A stretch of DNA of 64,000 nt from positions 188,743 through 252,742 of the forward strand of contig NW_019775913.1 of NCBI RefSeq assembly GCF_001039355.2. The letters run 5' to 3'. Position numbers and translations under genes: made by a program. Within the stretch, counting starts at the first letter, position 1, and each line of letters opens with the position of its first letter. Positions 1 to 13,135 of the stretch are shown one piece after another. The DNA is from Lingula anatina (Eukaryota; Brachiopoda; Lingulata; Lingulida; Lingulidae). A model generated the notes under the pieces. That model made no database searches. It was not told where the DNA came from and saw nothing but the letters and a program-made list of their open reading frames with translations.

Positions 1-26
1 TTTAACTTATTTTTTAATTATTGGAT

Positions 27-30
<4 letters not shown>

Positions 31-67
<37 letters not shown>
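31..67 (+). repeat. Poly(T) run
   Basis: A T run of about 37 bases close to the window edge; it could be the reversed tail of a retroposed sequence, but no body is recognisable. Confidence 0.7.
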
Positions 68-68
<1 letters not shown>

Positions 69-1147
69 TTAATGCAAAAGCAAGTTTTTGTCCAAGTTTT
101 TACCTGTTTGAAATCTAGTAAAAAAGTAACTGTTATAGAATGGAATAAAATAAAATATTCAATCAGAAGGAAAATATATTCATTTGTCTTTGTCTGTATA
201 AATTCATAATAATGAACCTAATTTATATTTCTTATCCTGTTTAGCAAATAAATTCCTCAGAAACAGCAATCACTTTAACTAACAATTTAAAATTGAAAAT
301 GTTTCTTTGATTCTCTCTTTATTTGTAATGAATTTCTTATAAAAAATTGTCTCTGTAATTATCAAAAATTATGAATCTCTTGTTAAAAAAGTATATATTT
401 TTTGCACCCAGGCCAGTTTTTCTTCCTGGCTTTCTCCCAAATAGGAACTAGTCTCAGTTATGTGTAGTAGTAGTACTGCTATATTAGTAGGCCTGATTAG
501 TATTAGATTATTCTATTGACCTGCTGAGTCCACATTTAAACTGGGATTATGAACAGATTAAGAGGTGACAAAAAGTGTAAGGTCAACCAGGTTTGGGGCT
601 ATAGTCCTTCAATTTTGAAAGGTTCATTATTTGCTAGTCTCGGGTAGTGTTGGATATGAATATTTTGGTATATTGTCATGTTTGAGATGACCAGGGAAAG
701 GAAGTATCTAGTTTTCCACCATATCTTGCACTTTAGAATGAGGTATAATATTTGAGATTGTTTTAGGCATATTGATTCTTTAATTGATGAAAATATATGT
801 AGATGTACTGGTAGCATGAAATGACCATGAAATCAAAGATGAAAAAATGAGATACTGACTAATTTTTTCCCAATCAAAAAAAAATTGAAGAGTGCACACA
901 GAATGTCACCATAAATTACTTTAATGATTTCTAAAATATGTTTGATTTGTTGCATTTTTGGATACTAATAATACTCCACTTATAAAATATAAGTGTACAG
1001 AAATTAGTTATAAAAATGACCTCAGAACAATTGACTTTATACCTGCTACATATTTAGCAAACTTCATTATGTTTAGTGTTTGTAAAACTAAGTTATTAAT
1101 CAAATCACCTATGAGACTGAGGGGCCAGCTAATAGTAGGTAGAATTA

Positions 1148-1362
1148 GGCTCTATTCCCATAGATTTTAGATCGATCTATCCCCGCGGGGAGTCTCACTA
1201 GATTACTTTCAGATAATCCGACTTACATGTCCGTCCCTCCTACTACAAGCTGTAAGAGGGTAATTAACTTTCGTGTCCGCCCGGCTGACAGCTATTTAGC
1301 GTGAACCCCCAAGGAGTTAGGTCGATCTAAAGTAGGTCGATCTAATCTATGGAAATGGGGTG
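1148..1362 (-). mobile_element. PIF/Harbinger-like MITE, copy 1
   Basis: Flanked by TTA (1145-1147 and 1363-1365). Ends GGCTCTATTCCCATAGAT and (inverted) CACCCCATTTCCATAGAT. GC-rich interior with paired cccgcggggagtctcac and gtgaacccc blocks. Confidence 0.7.
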
Positions 1363-4300
1363 TTAGTGTTTGTGCTGATCAAAATCATACCTGATTGTTT
1401 AAGGAGAAAATTAGTGGACTCAGGAGCTGCTTATTGGCACATTAAGAGATTACCCAGGATTACGTTGTTTAGTTTTCACTTTACTGTCAACTAGAATTGC
1501 TTCTTTTCGAGTCATAGCCAAAAGTAACTTCTGAGAGAGAGAGAGAGAATTTTGATGATATATTTATATTATTAAAGTAAGTATCTGATGAACATGGTTA
1601 ATAATGAGGAAAGATATTAAACAACAGTACTCTTATTAACAAATCTCAAAGAATTTGTAATCTTAAAAGAACCAAAGGTTTATATACTTATGAGAAATTG
1701 ATCATTTCTTAAGACACGTTGTTATAGTCATGAGAAATATTGAATCTTGTATGTGAGAGAGAAACGCCCAATATGCACCCTGTGGTCTAAGGTACAGTGT
1801 ACCAGACAATAACACCCTGTGTGTCACAGGTTAACAAAATATACCCTGCTGGTATGGGAATGTTTAAGGAGTTCTTGTACTTCATTATGCCAGAGGTATT
1901 GCACTTTAATTAAAAAGTCCCTTGCATGCTCTTTACGTAACTCTCTGTGATGTAGATGTACTTAAATCAAGTTCAGCTAAAAATGCATGTAAATCTGTTT
2001 GATTTTTATAACTAAGAAATTGGTATTTTATTTTTTTATCATCTAAAAAATAAAATATAGTTTTTTCATGCAGGGCTTGGCCTCAGGAGAGAGGCAGAGT
2101 ATGATAGATTTTCTGATTTCTTGTCCAAAATCCAAGTTTTTGTGTGTGCGTGCACTGCAAAAGGCAAATTTGAAAACTGATATCCAGCACATGTCGCTTC
2201 TTAGCTAAGATGGATAGATTTTAGGAGAAAGTGTGACAGATAAAACACTTTACACAAAAGTAGTAATGGAGAACTCCTGCCAGCCAGTTACCTGAGATGT
2301 GTGGTATGGAGGAAAAACATCAAAATTACCTAAAATGTATTATGAGATACTTGTCAGCTGCATTCACCCTTGAAACAAATTTTCAAAAAATATGTTTAAC
2401 TTGTTTTTCAACTCTCTGATTAAAAGATTTGTTTTACTTGGGTCATACCCATTATCTGATGGGTAAAGTCTGAATTTAAAAAACACAATATCTTTTTATT
2501 AGTTAATCTTATAATAATTTTTTTTGCAGTTTTACCGAGACCTCGGTCAAATGAAAAGAGTTCATAAACCTGTACTTACTGCTAGTTTCAAAAATGGGAT
2601 CATATGCAACATTTGAAATACCTGAGAATTCTAATCATTTATTTGAATCATCTTAGAAGATTGACGAATATTTTTTTTATTACATTTTTTAATTTAATTG
2701 ATATATTCAAAGCATTTCAAGTAAAAGGATAACATTTTTCCCAACAAATTATTTTTTCTGTTAGAAAAAAACCAGAACTTTGAATTATTAACCACCAAAT
2801 AAACCAAGATTACACTTGGTGTGAAGATCTTCATGCCATGAATGCCCTGTGATCACGCCTATCTCTCCCACATACTTCAATGAAGTATCTCATTGAATCT
2901 ATCAATTTCAAAGCTGGGATCCTCAGGGTAGTGTATTAGGACAGACAGGAACACTGAGTGAGTTTGACAGCACCCTGGGGTTCTCGGTCAATCTTTGAGC
3001 CTGATTGAACTTTGCCTTTCATTCAGGGAGAGAGAGAGCTAAACCACCCTCCGACTTGGGAATGATTAGTAAAATGTGTTAGCCCGTTAAGAGATTCGAC
3101 TTCCTCAATATGGAAATTGAGGTGAAATAGAAGTTTTGCTCTTGGGACTTTGGGGTAGGGCAAAGAGGCAATTTTTGTATCAAAATTAAAGCTGTTTATT
3201 ATTAATAACCATGACTTGGTTGAACATATTACAGGCCTTTACACTTTGTAAATGGTATTTGAATGTATCAGATTTTCCTATCATGGAGGGTTGAGAGATT
3301 ATTATATTGGAATGGACCATCGGCATTCAAAGAAGTAAACTGCATGGACAACATGTTTGGAGATCGTATTTTGATTTCATGCATCTCACCTGCATATTAA
3401 GAGAATGTATATTGTGTAACATTATATAAGTATAATTTTTTTTTCTCTCTTTCATTTACTTACTATCATTACTATCTTTTCGTATGTATAATGTATAGTA
3501 GTTAGAGAGCCTCTAAATGTAAAAACATTTCAGTGCTCAATAAATTATTATTATTATTATTATTTAAATGAATGAATGAAAAAAGTGAAGTTGTTGCCAA
3601 GGAAAAAAAATGGATGTTTTTCTTAACGGTTGCATTGGTTGTAGATGTAATTCTTATGTCTTTAACGTTAAAAAATTAATAAAACTTTGAAAATAATATC
3701 TACAAGTATGCTTAGATTAGTATTGACAGCCATTGGTTTGGAAGAAAAGTTGTGTAATTGAAAAAAATTGATTCAGAAAATTTAATTATTGAAAATATAA
3801 CTAAAATAATTATTCTTTAATTTGATCAACTCCGATTGCTATTCAGCATTATTTTTTAAAAAAATAAAAATGTGAAGGTCTGGATCTGAACGTGTTTAAA
3901 AATTGAAAATCTCTGTAGAATTAATAGGATGTGAAGTGCTGGGAGAATATCCTGTTGAGGGAATTAAATGTTAGGAACGAGCAGGAGAGAGGATTAAGAT
4001 CTCATCTCGTTAGGTACTTAATGATAATGTAATTATTTCAGATTAAACACCTGATTTTGTTTCCACAACACCACGCAGTGAAAAAAAAAATAATAATGAG
4101 CAAAGAAAATGCTGAGACATGAAGAAAAAAGTGCAAGTTTGAATATTGTGGTTAGGGTGTTAGAATAACTTTTTTAACCCAACATTCTGTAAACTAATTA
4201 TTTTTTATCGCCATTTCATATTGCCTCTAGATCTAGATTAAGACACTGATAATACAGATTTAATGCCCAGTGCATTCAAAAGGTTAACACTGAAAAGAAC

Positions 4301-7300
4301 ACAATCGCAGATTTATTTCCCTTAATTTGGTTTTGATAATCTTCGCGTAGTGTGCTGGAATGCCCCTTTGATGTATTCGCCCATCTGAGGATAATAAGTC
4401 GCCATTTTAATCATAGCTGTTTGAATAGGCCCTGAAGATTGAAAGGAGTCGGGTTACATATGAACCTGTTAGTCATGAAAACCGCAATATAGACTATACA
4501 CAAGCAGCCTTTTATTGAGATGGAAAATTTAGGAAAACATCAAGTGTGAAAATGTGCTAGCATGTTGCTGATCTTAATTAAGATGTTCAGTTTGAAGATG
4601 TGTCTTTAAAAAGTTTCCATTTGTTTTATATGTTCAGCTGCAGCTATTTTTTAAAGATCAACATATTATGTAATTGCCCAGTGCAAATATCATGAATCAT
4701 TCTTTATACAAAGAAATATGTTTTTTTTAAGATGAATTCGAGTTCTATGTGCCATTTTATGTGCCATATGATAATAGAATTTTTTTTATTGAAATAAATA
4801 CTTATCGAAATGAAAACACAATATTTAAGCAAAAAGTTAAAAAAAGAAAAAAAAAAAAAAAAAAGAACTAATATTACAAGAAATGTCAGCCTAAATTATT
4901 CATGTGTTCCTCTTCAATATTAACCAATTCTGCCTTCATGTACATGTACAATAGTACAGTTTGCTCATATAAGCAAATAGCAGCGGTGTTGCATTAACCT
5001 CCAGTGCATTTACTGTATATATCTGGTTGACCACCTGAGTCATAGAAAATAAAAGACAACCTTAATAGAGTAGAATACCTAGGTCCATCTAGTAAAGTGA
5101 GCCTGTATTCTGGACACAGTAGGGAAGTACCAACCAGCTTTCTAGCATATTTGTCATGTTTCCGCCTTTGCCTTTGTGTCGCTGGTTGTCCAACATCGCA
5201 AACGGCTGGAGATGACTTTTGATCTCGACAATTCCAGGTTGTTTTAGTTTAACAGATTTGCTTTGTCAGCCCTTACCACTTACAATATTTGTGCTGAGAA
5301 AATGCAAACAAAATTATACAAATTGAAAATATTTGAGTGGTGATTGGGTAAATATGAGGCTCACAGCCACCATTGGGGTGTAACAGGGCCTGCTGGGGCT
5401 CCAGTGGGGGGGGGGGGGGGGGGGGTTAAGGGAGGGGGCAGAGAGATAGAGCCAGCTCTTTATGTTTTTGAAAAGTCATACAGTAAATATCTTGACTTGG
5501 TTTAGGTAATCGAAAACAGTAGAAAAATGACAGCTAAAAGAAATATAGTTTTTTAATGAATTATTTAACCATCAATGAGGTATTAAGCTCAATTTTTTTT
5601 CTACAAAGTGAATAGGGGAAGTGTACATGTTAATCCTGTTTTGTAAATACGTACAGACATGGAGTGTGCCATGATTTTTTAAAAAATTGAGAATATTCTG
5701 TTCTCCTGAATTGTTCACCAGCTTAGGTGTTTGACCAAAAAATTAGAGAATTTTTTTAGTTGAAAGCAATCCAAATCTTAACAATTGCCTTTGGATGAAT
5801 GATTGTTATTTTGCATCATTGTAAATACTCTTTATGAGATAAATATTTTAAAAATATTCCAAAAATTATTTACTTAGTTTTGCATTATAAGATTTTTCTC
5901 AGGGAAGGGCCTGATCTGGGGAGCTTATTGAGAGGTCGCCCCTGGATTTCACCCTTGGGGGCCCCTTACCTTTCTCTGCTTCTTAAAGCAGGGTTAGCTT
6001 TGTATACCATTGAATTGATTGAAAAGATAAATTCCCCCAGACCCCTCTGATATTGTTGCCTATTTTCATTAGCCGGTCTTTGATGTTCATTCATGTGCGT
6101 ATGGGATAATAGGCTGCTACTTAACAGTTACAGTTCTAAGGGTAGTGCCCTGTGCTTGTGAAGTTAACAAGTTTGAGGTGTACCTTTTGAGTTTCTTTTC
6201 GTGTTAAAGTTGGAAAAAATCTCACTTCTGGAGTGTTTTCGGTAATGTGATTTTTCTGGCGAGCGTTAGAGAGTAATTCTGATAAGAGGAAGAGGAATTT
6301 TTCCCACTGGAAGAAGTGGATTGATCTTTTTGGCAAAAACACTCAAAGAGCACGAGTTATTTCTCAGAAAAATCCTCAATAAATCAGCTGTTTTATGTGA
6401 CGTGAATTTGTTTCTCTGTGACACCACAATGAACCCACGTTGCTCCTGCAAAATCACTTACGACAAAAACATTTCTCAGTGCCACATTTTCACTACTATC
6501 TGAGAGTGTGTTATTCTCCTCTGTCCTCCCCTCTTAAAGTCTTCCGTCCCTTTCAGACTTCTCCACTTGGTTCACCCCAGCAGTGAGCAGTAGCCTGTGT
6601 GAATTTGATGCCTGGACTCCATGTTGTATTCCCTCCACTTGCTAACAGAACAGTCGGACCATTTCCCAAGGCACTGTGGCAGCCACGGCAGAACTAAGAC
6701 GCAGACCTGACTCTGGAAAATGGATTTTGCAGGATTCTCCTCATAGCACCAGTAGTTGAACCTAGGAGACTGCTTTGATAAGATCCGTCATCATTTTTGC
6801 CAGGACTGTAAGCATGGTGGTGGAGGTGGAGTGAAGAACTAGGGTGCACCACAAGCCTGAGAGGTGAGTTTTGGAGGAAATAGCTTTCAGGGGTTATTGG
6901 GGTAAAACTGTAACACAATTTCAGTCCATCTTCATATCACACAAAGATATCTGTTAGGATGTAGATTCATGAGCTAAACTGTATAATTATCATTACCATG
7001 TCTAGAAAGTAACATAACCTGTGGTTCTTGGGAAGGGTAAGGCCAAGGAATAAGGTCTAAATGGGGTCTCGAATTCCCTGGGTTTTTGACATGAAGGGGG
7101 CTAGAGAAAGTGGAAGCCTGGCAAAGGTCATACACCGATGTCATGGCCACGGCTTCTCAGTTGACTCGGTGTCAGGAAGTGAGGAGCGTTGCAAGATGCC
7201 TGGCAATGCCAGAGTTCAACCCGAATCTCGTTTGAAGTAAACCAAAATATGTGATATTCAATCCTGCCTGCGCCATAGCATGGCTGTTACTGTCACTTAA

Positions 7301-7544
7301 TGTTGAACACTGACTCCCTGGCCAACAAGTGAGATGAGTTCATATTGATCAACAGTTGTGATGATATTTGATAGGTGAAAGACAGACAGACATGGTTAAC
7401 TGTTTTGACTGTTTTAGCTCTGTTAATTAGAAGAAAAGCATTTTAAAGCTGATTAGTGTTTCTAGTTCAGTGGATTTTTGCTACTACTTAAAAATAAGGT
7501 AGAAATCTACTGTGTGAGTCATGTTAGACACATTGTAGAAAATT
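1363..7544 (+). other. Non-coding, upstream of Gli
   Basis: AT-rich sequence with no reading frame above 75 codons and none with recognisable content. Contains (GA)n at about 1532-1548, the (ATT)n tail at 3541, an A run at about 4845-4864 and a G run at about 5406-5425. Confidence 0.5.
3538..3565 (+). repeat. AATAAATT(ATT)n tail, possible retroelement 3' end
   Basis: AATAAA followed directly by an (ATT)n run, the form of 3' tail found on several non-LTR retrotransposon families. I could not recognise a reverse transcriptase frame upstream, so this is only a candidate. Confidence 0.25.
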
Positions 7545-7715
7545 CAAGGGTGGATTGAGGCTGTCTTCTGGGTCTTCCGGAAGATGGTCAAATTTCTAAG
7601 TTTACATTGATGAGTACCTAATTTTTTTTCTGTCAGAAGACGGTCAAAAGTTGGAGGATGGATCGACATAGATAAAGTGGAAGACTGTCAGAAAATGTCT
7701 CTGGATCCGTCCCTG
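7545..7715. mobile_element. hAT-like MITE, second copy
   Basis: Starts CAAGGGTGGATTGAGG, ends GGATCCGTCCCTG. The interior (gtcttctgggtcttccggaa, tctgtcagaagacggtcaaa) matches the 28840 copy closely in the same orientation. Confidence 0.65.
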
Positions 7716-8958
7716 AAATTGATTAAGCTAAATTTTTAGATATCATTTATTAAATGGGCATTGGTTTGTATGTAGTTCAGGTAGAGATGTGATAAGTATT
7801 TAGAACTCTTTATTTACGTAATTAAGGTGTTAATCCCCTTAGTAGAGCAACCCGGTGTGACCCCCTATCAAGAAATCAAATTAAGTGCCACGGAAAATAT
7901 TTATAAACTTCTGGTTAAGGCATAAATGTATGCAAATTTTTATAAAAAATTGTTGATATAGAGTACCTGGTCAATTTTATCGAGTTAATAGTTTGATATT
8001 TCCAACTCCAGAACGCACAGAATGACTGGCAGAATGACTGGCGCTCTGGATGGTTGTCTACTGTCTTACTTCACAATATAAACATTTTTTGACAGCTCGT
8101 AGTCGTCCTGCCTCTGCATTCTTGACTCACTGGCATATTTTTGTTTTATACATTCTATATTTAGTAAAGTGGATTTTTTAAAATAAAAAACTGACACATT
8201 TGCTGTAGTCTCTTATATTTTACTGCCTTACAAAGAAAAGTGAGGCCTTTTTGGGATATATACTAGTAGAAGATTTGATTTTTTCATAGTGATGACATTT
8301 GATTCTTTTAATAGGGGTACATAAATAGTAATTGTGAGAAAAAATTTAGGAAAATCCAATTCATCATAAAGAATGAATACATATATTTGATTTCTGTTAT
8401 TTGAGACATTTATAGGGGATTGAATTTGTTCAAAAGTTAATGAAAATTTGACTCTTTGTGCACCTTTCCTTTTCGGTGCATGAAGTCTGGTGCCATCATG
8501 GTGGTATCCAAATCGTAAAAAGATGAAAGATTTGACAGAGAACTTTCAGACATATCAAATAGAGTTAGATGACTTGTAACATTTGATTTTTTTTATTGCA
8601 AGTTTTCAAACCTACAGTCTATGGTAAAGGCTTTGGTGCCTGAAAGACGAAATGAAGACTTTCCTAAGGGCAAGTCGTAGGTCTCATTTTACACCAGTAT
8701 TTCCACTGTCTTCTGTCTGTGAGTCCAGTTTGAGCTTTACTTCTTTGTACCCATGTTTGTGTAATTTTTTTCATTTTTATCATTCATCATCTGAGCATTG
8801 TAAAATATGACTGAATCCAACACCTGCCCTAGCTCCCCTATCAGTTAGTATATCAGTGATCTATTTGTGAAATAAATGAATTTTTTATCAAACCCAGTTT
8901 CTGCACATATAACTTTTCAGTTCCCTATTCCAGAGTTTTCTTGTGAAAACTGCTCTTA

Positions 8959-9182
8959 GACCCCATTCCCATACTTAGATCAATCTAGCAGGATCGACCC
9001 ATCTCTGAGGGGTCGCTAAATTGCATTCAGATTAAGCAGCTTAGATGTCTGGCACGCCTACTGAAGCTGCTAAATGATATAGTTAATTATTCCTTAACAT
9101 CTTCAGTAGGCACGCCAGACATCAGAGACCCCTTGGAGATGGGTTGGTCCTACTGGATCGACTTAGGTATGGGAATGGGGTT
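8959..9182. mobile_element. Harbinger-like MITE, diverged copy 2 (long hairpin)
   Basis: Flanked by TTA (8956-8958 and 9183-9185). Ends GACCCCATTCCCATAC / GTATGGGAATGGGGT. Inner inverted blocks such as gatgtctggcacgcctactga make nearly the whole element a single hairpin. Related to copy 1 mainly through its ends. Confidence 0.65.
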
Positions 9183-10587
9183 TTACACTTGCCTAGACAC
9201 AGATTTGCCCTTGGCATTCTGGGAAGGAAAAAAACAGAAATAGTTGTGAAATGTTTAAGTGCAGAAAATTCTTTGATTTGGGTCATTTGTTTTTACTGAA
9301 TCCAACCTGAGCCTAAAAAAGTGAGAATTTCTTTTTATTCCTGCCACTTGAAAGAACCTGTCACAAGTTGACATAAAGGACATCTGTTTTGGCAAACAGA
9401 ATTACTGTGTTTGAAAAACTCCTGCTAAACAATTTGGATAGCTGGTATTGTATTAAGGCCATGGTAGAGCACTGGTAAGGAATGAAGAATTTAACATGTA
9501 CACATGAGAAAGGAAAAAATTTTAACTTGGCAGGAAATATCATGCATCATTGTTTTGTCTGAAGTTGAAGGATTTTAGTTATTTTTAAGGATCTTAAAAC
9601 AGAGAGAATGGTAAATATGTTCAGTTGAAAAATAAACACTGATTTGCTAGCCTTCTTCATATCAAATAATAGATCCAAGCATGTGAGAATAGAAATATAT
9701 TTAGCTGGTAAATGGTTATTGTTGTGGAAATTTTTGTGGGTGGATCTTTACTCACCATTTATCTCCTTTTTCACCGAACATATTCATTTTAAAAACCTGA
9801 AACAGAAACAAATTGTAGGTTACTCATTACTAAATTTTTTTTTACATTTTAAATTTTTTATTTAATTAAAATGCACAAAATGTTATTTTAAATATGATAA
9901 ATATCTACTGAAGACCTCTTTTTGACTATTTTATTCTGCAGAACAGCCAAATTCTCAGCAGTATTGCTGTTGGAAAATAGATCCGTATTTATGATATATC
10001 ATAGCAACAACATTTGTAGCTCTTGATGTTCAACTAGGTATTATAGAAATGAAGTGAAAAGCTAACAAGTATGTCCATTTAATCAAGATATTTTGTGTAC
10101 TGCATTTAAAAAGAGGAAAAAGTGTAGATCTATGCATCAACTACCAAGTGTAGATGATTTGAAAGTTTGGAAATGCTTGCTTCAAATTGGAAAGTATATT
10201 TTTGAGGGTAACAAAAATGAAAAGTCTTGAAATGGTTTGGTATTAGAATAAAAAATAAGAACAAATAAAAATGATTATTAAAAATAAAAATGTATAAAAA
10301 TTTAATTATTGCCATAACCGCTTTCTCTTTGCCATGTGGGAAGGCAATGTCATGTGCAAAGGTCTAAATGCCATTTAACCATGATGAAGTGAAAAATTAA
10401 GGCCCCTCCCCCCCTTCCCCTAAAGTGTGTCCCTGGAACTAATTGGATTCCTCTCATTGGTAGTTATATAAGGTCACTACATGTATTATCACATGCATGC
10501 TACTTGATAGCATGGGGTATTGGAACTTTATATCTCTTCAGTTCCTCCAGACCCTCATGAGGTTTAGAAATTTGATACAAACCATAA

Positions 10588-10617
10588 TCTCTCTCTCTCT
10601 TTCTCTCTCTCTCTCTC
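10588..10617 (+). repeat. (CT)n microsatellite
   Basis: CT dinucleotide run with one TT interruption. Confidence 0.9.
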
Positions 10618-10805
10618 ATGATTTTTCTCAGGGCTGACTAGATAGCCTTCAGAGATTACAAAAAGCTCACCATGATTATCTCCATGTCTCCCATTTTGTA
10701 TAGTAACTGAAAACAGCAGAGACATCTCTGAAACTTAGGATGCCTTAGGGTAACATTGAGGGATATCATACTAAACCCTCTATCTCCTACCCTCGCCCCC
10801 TCTAT

Positions 10806-11288
10806 GGGTTCATTCCCATTGAAACAATAGGACCCCATTTCCAGAGATTAGATCGATCTACTTTAGATCGACCTAACTCCGTGGGGGTTCACGCTAAATA
10901 GCTGTCAGCCGAGCAGACACGAAAGTTAATTACCCCCTTACAGCTTGCAGTAGGCGGGACGGACATTTAAGCCGGAGTATCTGACAGTAATCTAGCGAGA
11001 CTCCCCGCAGGGATAGATCGATCTAAAAGCTCTGGGAATACAGCCTAGGTCTACCTAGATGGATCCAACTCCACGGGAACTCATGGGGACTCTCACTGAG
11101 TACAATCACTTATACAGATAACACGCCTCCTGGCCTTGGGTAGAATACAGAAAAGCTGGTGATTATACAAGTACCTCGGAAACAAGATTAGTCGTGTTAA
11201 GGCTCTGTTCAACTGATTGCATTTAGCAAGAGTCCCCGCAGAGATGGATCGATCTACATAGACCATTAGTTTCAATGGGAATGAACCC
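10806..11288. mobile_element. MITE with ends GGGTTCATTCCCATTGAAAC, interrupted by another MITE
   Basis: The end GGGTTCATTCCCATTGAAAC at 10806 is repeated inverted at 11269-11288. A relative at about 12853 reads through without the interruption, which shows that 10831-11045 inserted into it. Confidence 0.6.
10831..11045 (+). mobile_element. Harbinger-like MITE, copy 3, nested
   Basis: Same family as copy 1 in the other orientation. Flanked by TAG on both sides (10828-10830 and 11046-11048). Ends GACCCCATTTCCAGAGAT and ...CTGGGAATACAGCC. Confidence 0.7.
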
Positions 11289-12478
11289 TTTGTTTAACCA
11301 AGAAAAATATCATACTTAATCATCCCTCTTTCACCCTTGCTCCCTCTCTCACCCTTGCCCCCTCTATTACTCTCACTCGTCCCTCTCCCATCCTTCTTTC
11401 ACACATTCTCCTCCACATGGGCACCACCATCAAAAATTAAAAAAAAAAAGTCTGAGGTGTAATGAGCTAGCCATGCCCCAGTGAGCCCCATTCTGAACCT
11501 CTCCTACCATGGCAAACACCTGTGGCGTACCCCTGGGGGTGATTAATGACCCCGACATTAGCATCACAGGCTATAATACCTTGGTTTACCTGGCTCGCTG
11601 AATGGACATCTAATTATCTCTGTCACAGGTATGGATACATGAGAGGTGTAGAGTGCTGGGATTTTATACTCTGCTTGGAACTTAGAGCAGGGGGATCCAG
11701 TTACAAAAATGTGAGATGTCATAGGTTGCAAGGTTCAAATTCAGAACGGCAATCGGCTTTAGTAATATTGGTAATCTGCACCTCACTGAGGCGGATTGTC
11801 AGATCGTCAATCCCTATGGAAAAGAATTTCTGTCTCTTTGATGCCCCTTTTAACCCAAAATACATAGGAAAATAAATATTTTTGCTCTCTGTTTGATCAT
11901 AACTGATAAAAATATCAAAGAGTGAGTGCATGGATGAGGAACCGTTATCATTACAATTAAGGATCTTAAACTGCTGTTTGAAATTTAGCTAGGGTTGAAA
12001 ATTGATGGTAATAGATGAAGAAATTGCCAGGTGCATCTTTCTGTGATAAAGGAGAGACGTTTAAAAAAAAGCAAGAAATCTAAGATTTCATCATCTTTTG
12101 AGAAGCATTCTCCCAGTATAAGACCTTTTCAAACTAAGGAGCTCCTTTTCCACTTCTGAGAAACATATTCATAATCACTTACTTCTTCTTGAAATCATTG
12201 CCTATGCAGGAGTTGGTGCCGTTGTCATCTTCTGCTCTTGAGCAACACTATTGAAAAAATCAGATAAAGAGAAAGTAATTATCACTGCAAACAAAGATAA
12301 CGTGTGGCATACAAAAGATAAGATGTCTGACTAATTGTATTATGCGCCTCTCTTTCCTGTTATCTGGTACTTATCTGTGGCACGTTTAATTGTAATTATC
12401 AAGCACTGCTTCTTGTTCATATATGGGATAGTGTTTTCATGAGCACCTGTTGGTTGTCAGAGGACAGGATATTACTTA

Positions 12479-12692
12479 CACCCCATTTCCATAGATTAGA
12501 TCGACCTACTTTAGATCGACCTAACTCCCTGGGGGTTCACGCTAAATAGCTGTCAGCCGGGCGGACACGAAAGTTAATTACCTCTTACAGCTTGTAGTAG
12601 GCGGGGACGGACACTTTAGGGGGATTATCTGACAGTAATCTAGTGAGACTCCCCGCGGTGATAGATCGATCTAAAGTTGTGGGAATAGACCC
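12479..12692 (+). mobile_element. Harbinger-like MITE, copy 4
   Basis: Starts CACCCCATTTCCATAGATTA after TTA (12476-12478); ends GGGAATAGACCC followed by ATA, one mismatch to the expected TTA. Confidence 0.7.
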
Positions 12693-12694
12693 AT

Positions 12695-12852
12695 AGACTG
12701 CATTCACAGTAAAAGTTGATCGGCAACGTCTCCACAGGGAATCTATTTAGTGTCTATTAGGGGTTAATGTAATAAGCTTTCAATAGGTTGGTCATATTTG
12801 ATCCCTGGGTCTGTTATTTCGTGGATCAACTTGTACTAAATGCGTCCATATA
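12695..12852. mobile_element. Second MITE family (GTTGATC-containing ends)
   Basis: Inverted ends around gcattcacag...aagttgatc and gatcaacttgtactaaatgc. The core ccacagggaatctattt...tctattaggggttaatg recurs at 28753-29118 and, more decayed, near 37600-37700. Confidence 0.5.
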
Positions 12853-13000
12853 GGTTGCATTCCCATTGAACCTATCCTACTAGGTAAATCGATCCAACTC
12901 TGTGGGGACTCTTGCTGAATGCAATCAGATTAACTGAATGTCATATCTCCTAGAGCAGCTACGGGCTGATAAAACTTTCATGTGCATTCGTTCACACTCA
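12853..13000 (+). mobile_element. Partial copy of the GGGTTCATTCCCATT MITE
   Basis: Starts GGTTGCATTCCCATTGAACC and follows the interior of the 10806-11288 element, without the nested insertion; the right part is missing or too diverged. Confidence 0.4.
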
Positions 13001-13028
13001 TAATGAAATGAAAAAAATTAATAAAAAA

Positions 13029-13135
13029 GCAGGATCAAATGGTATCAAATATTTTTATAAAATTTTAGATAACATATTTCTAATTATAAAGATAACATAT
13101 TATATAATTCTTTATAAATTTGATACCATTCCTGC
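13029..13135. repeat. AT-rich inverted repeat (hairpin)
   Basis: Arm gcaggatcaaatggtatcaa (13029) pairs with ttgataccattcctgc (13119-13135), with two small bulges. The loop holds a direct repeat gataacatatt. Confidence 0.55.

Noticed and set aside
11546-11875. 109-codon plus-strand frame
   Set aside because: No ATG-based conserved content, no splice context and no recognisable domain; overlaps ordinary non-coding sequence.
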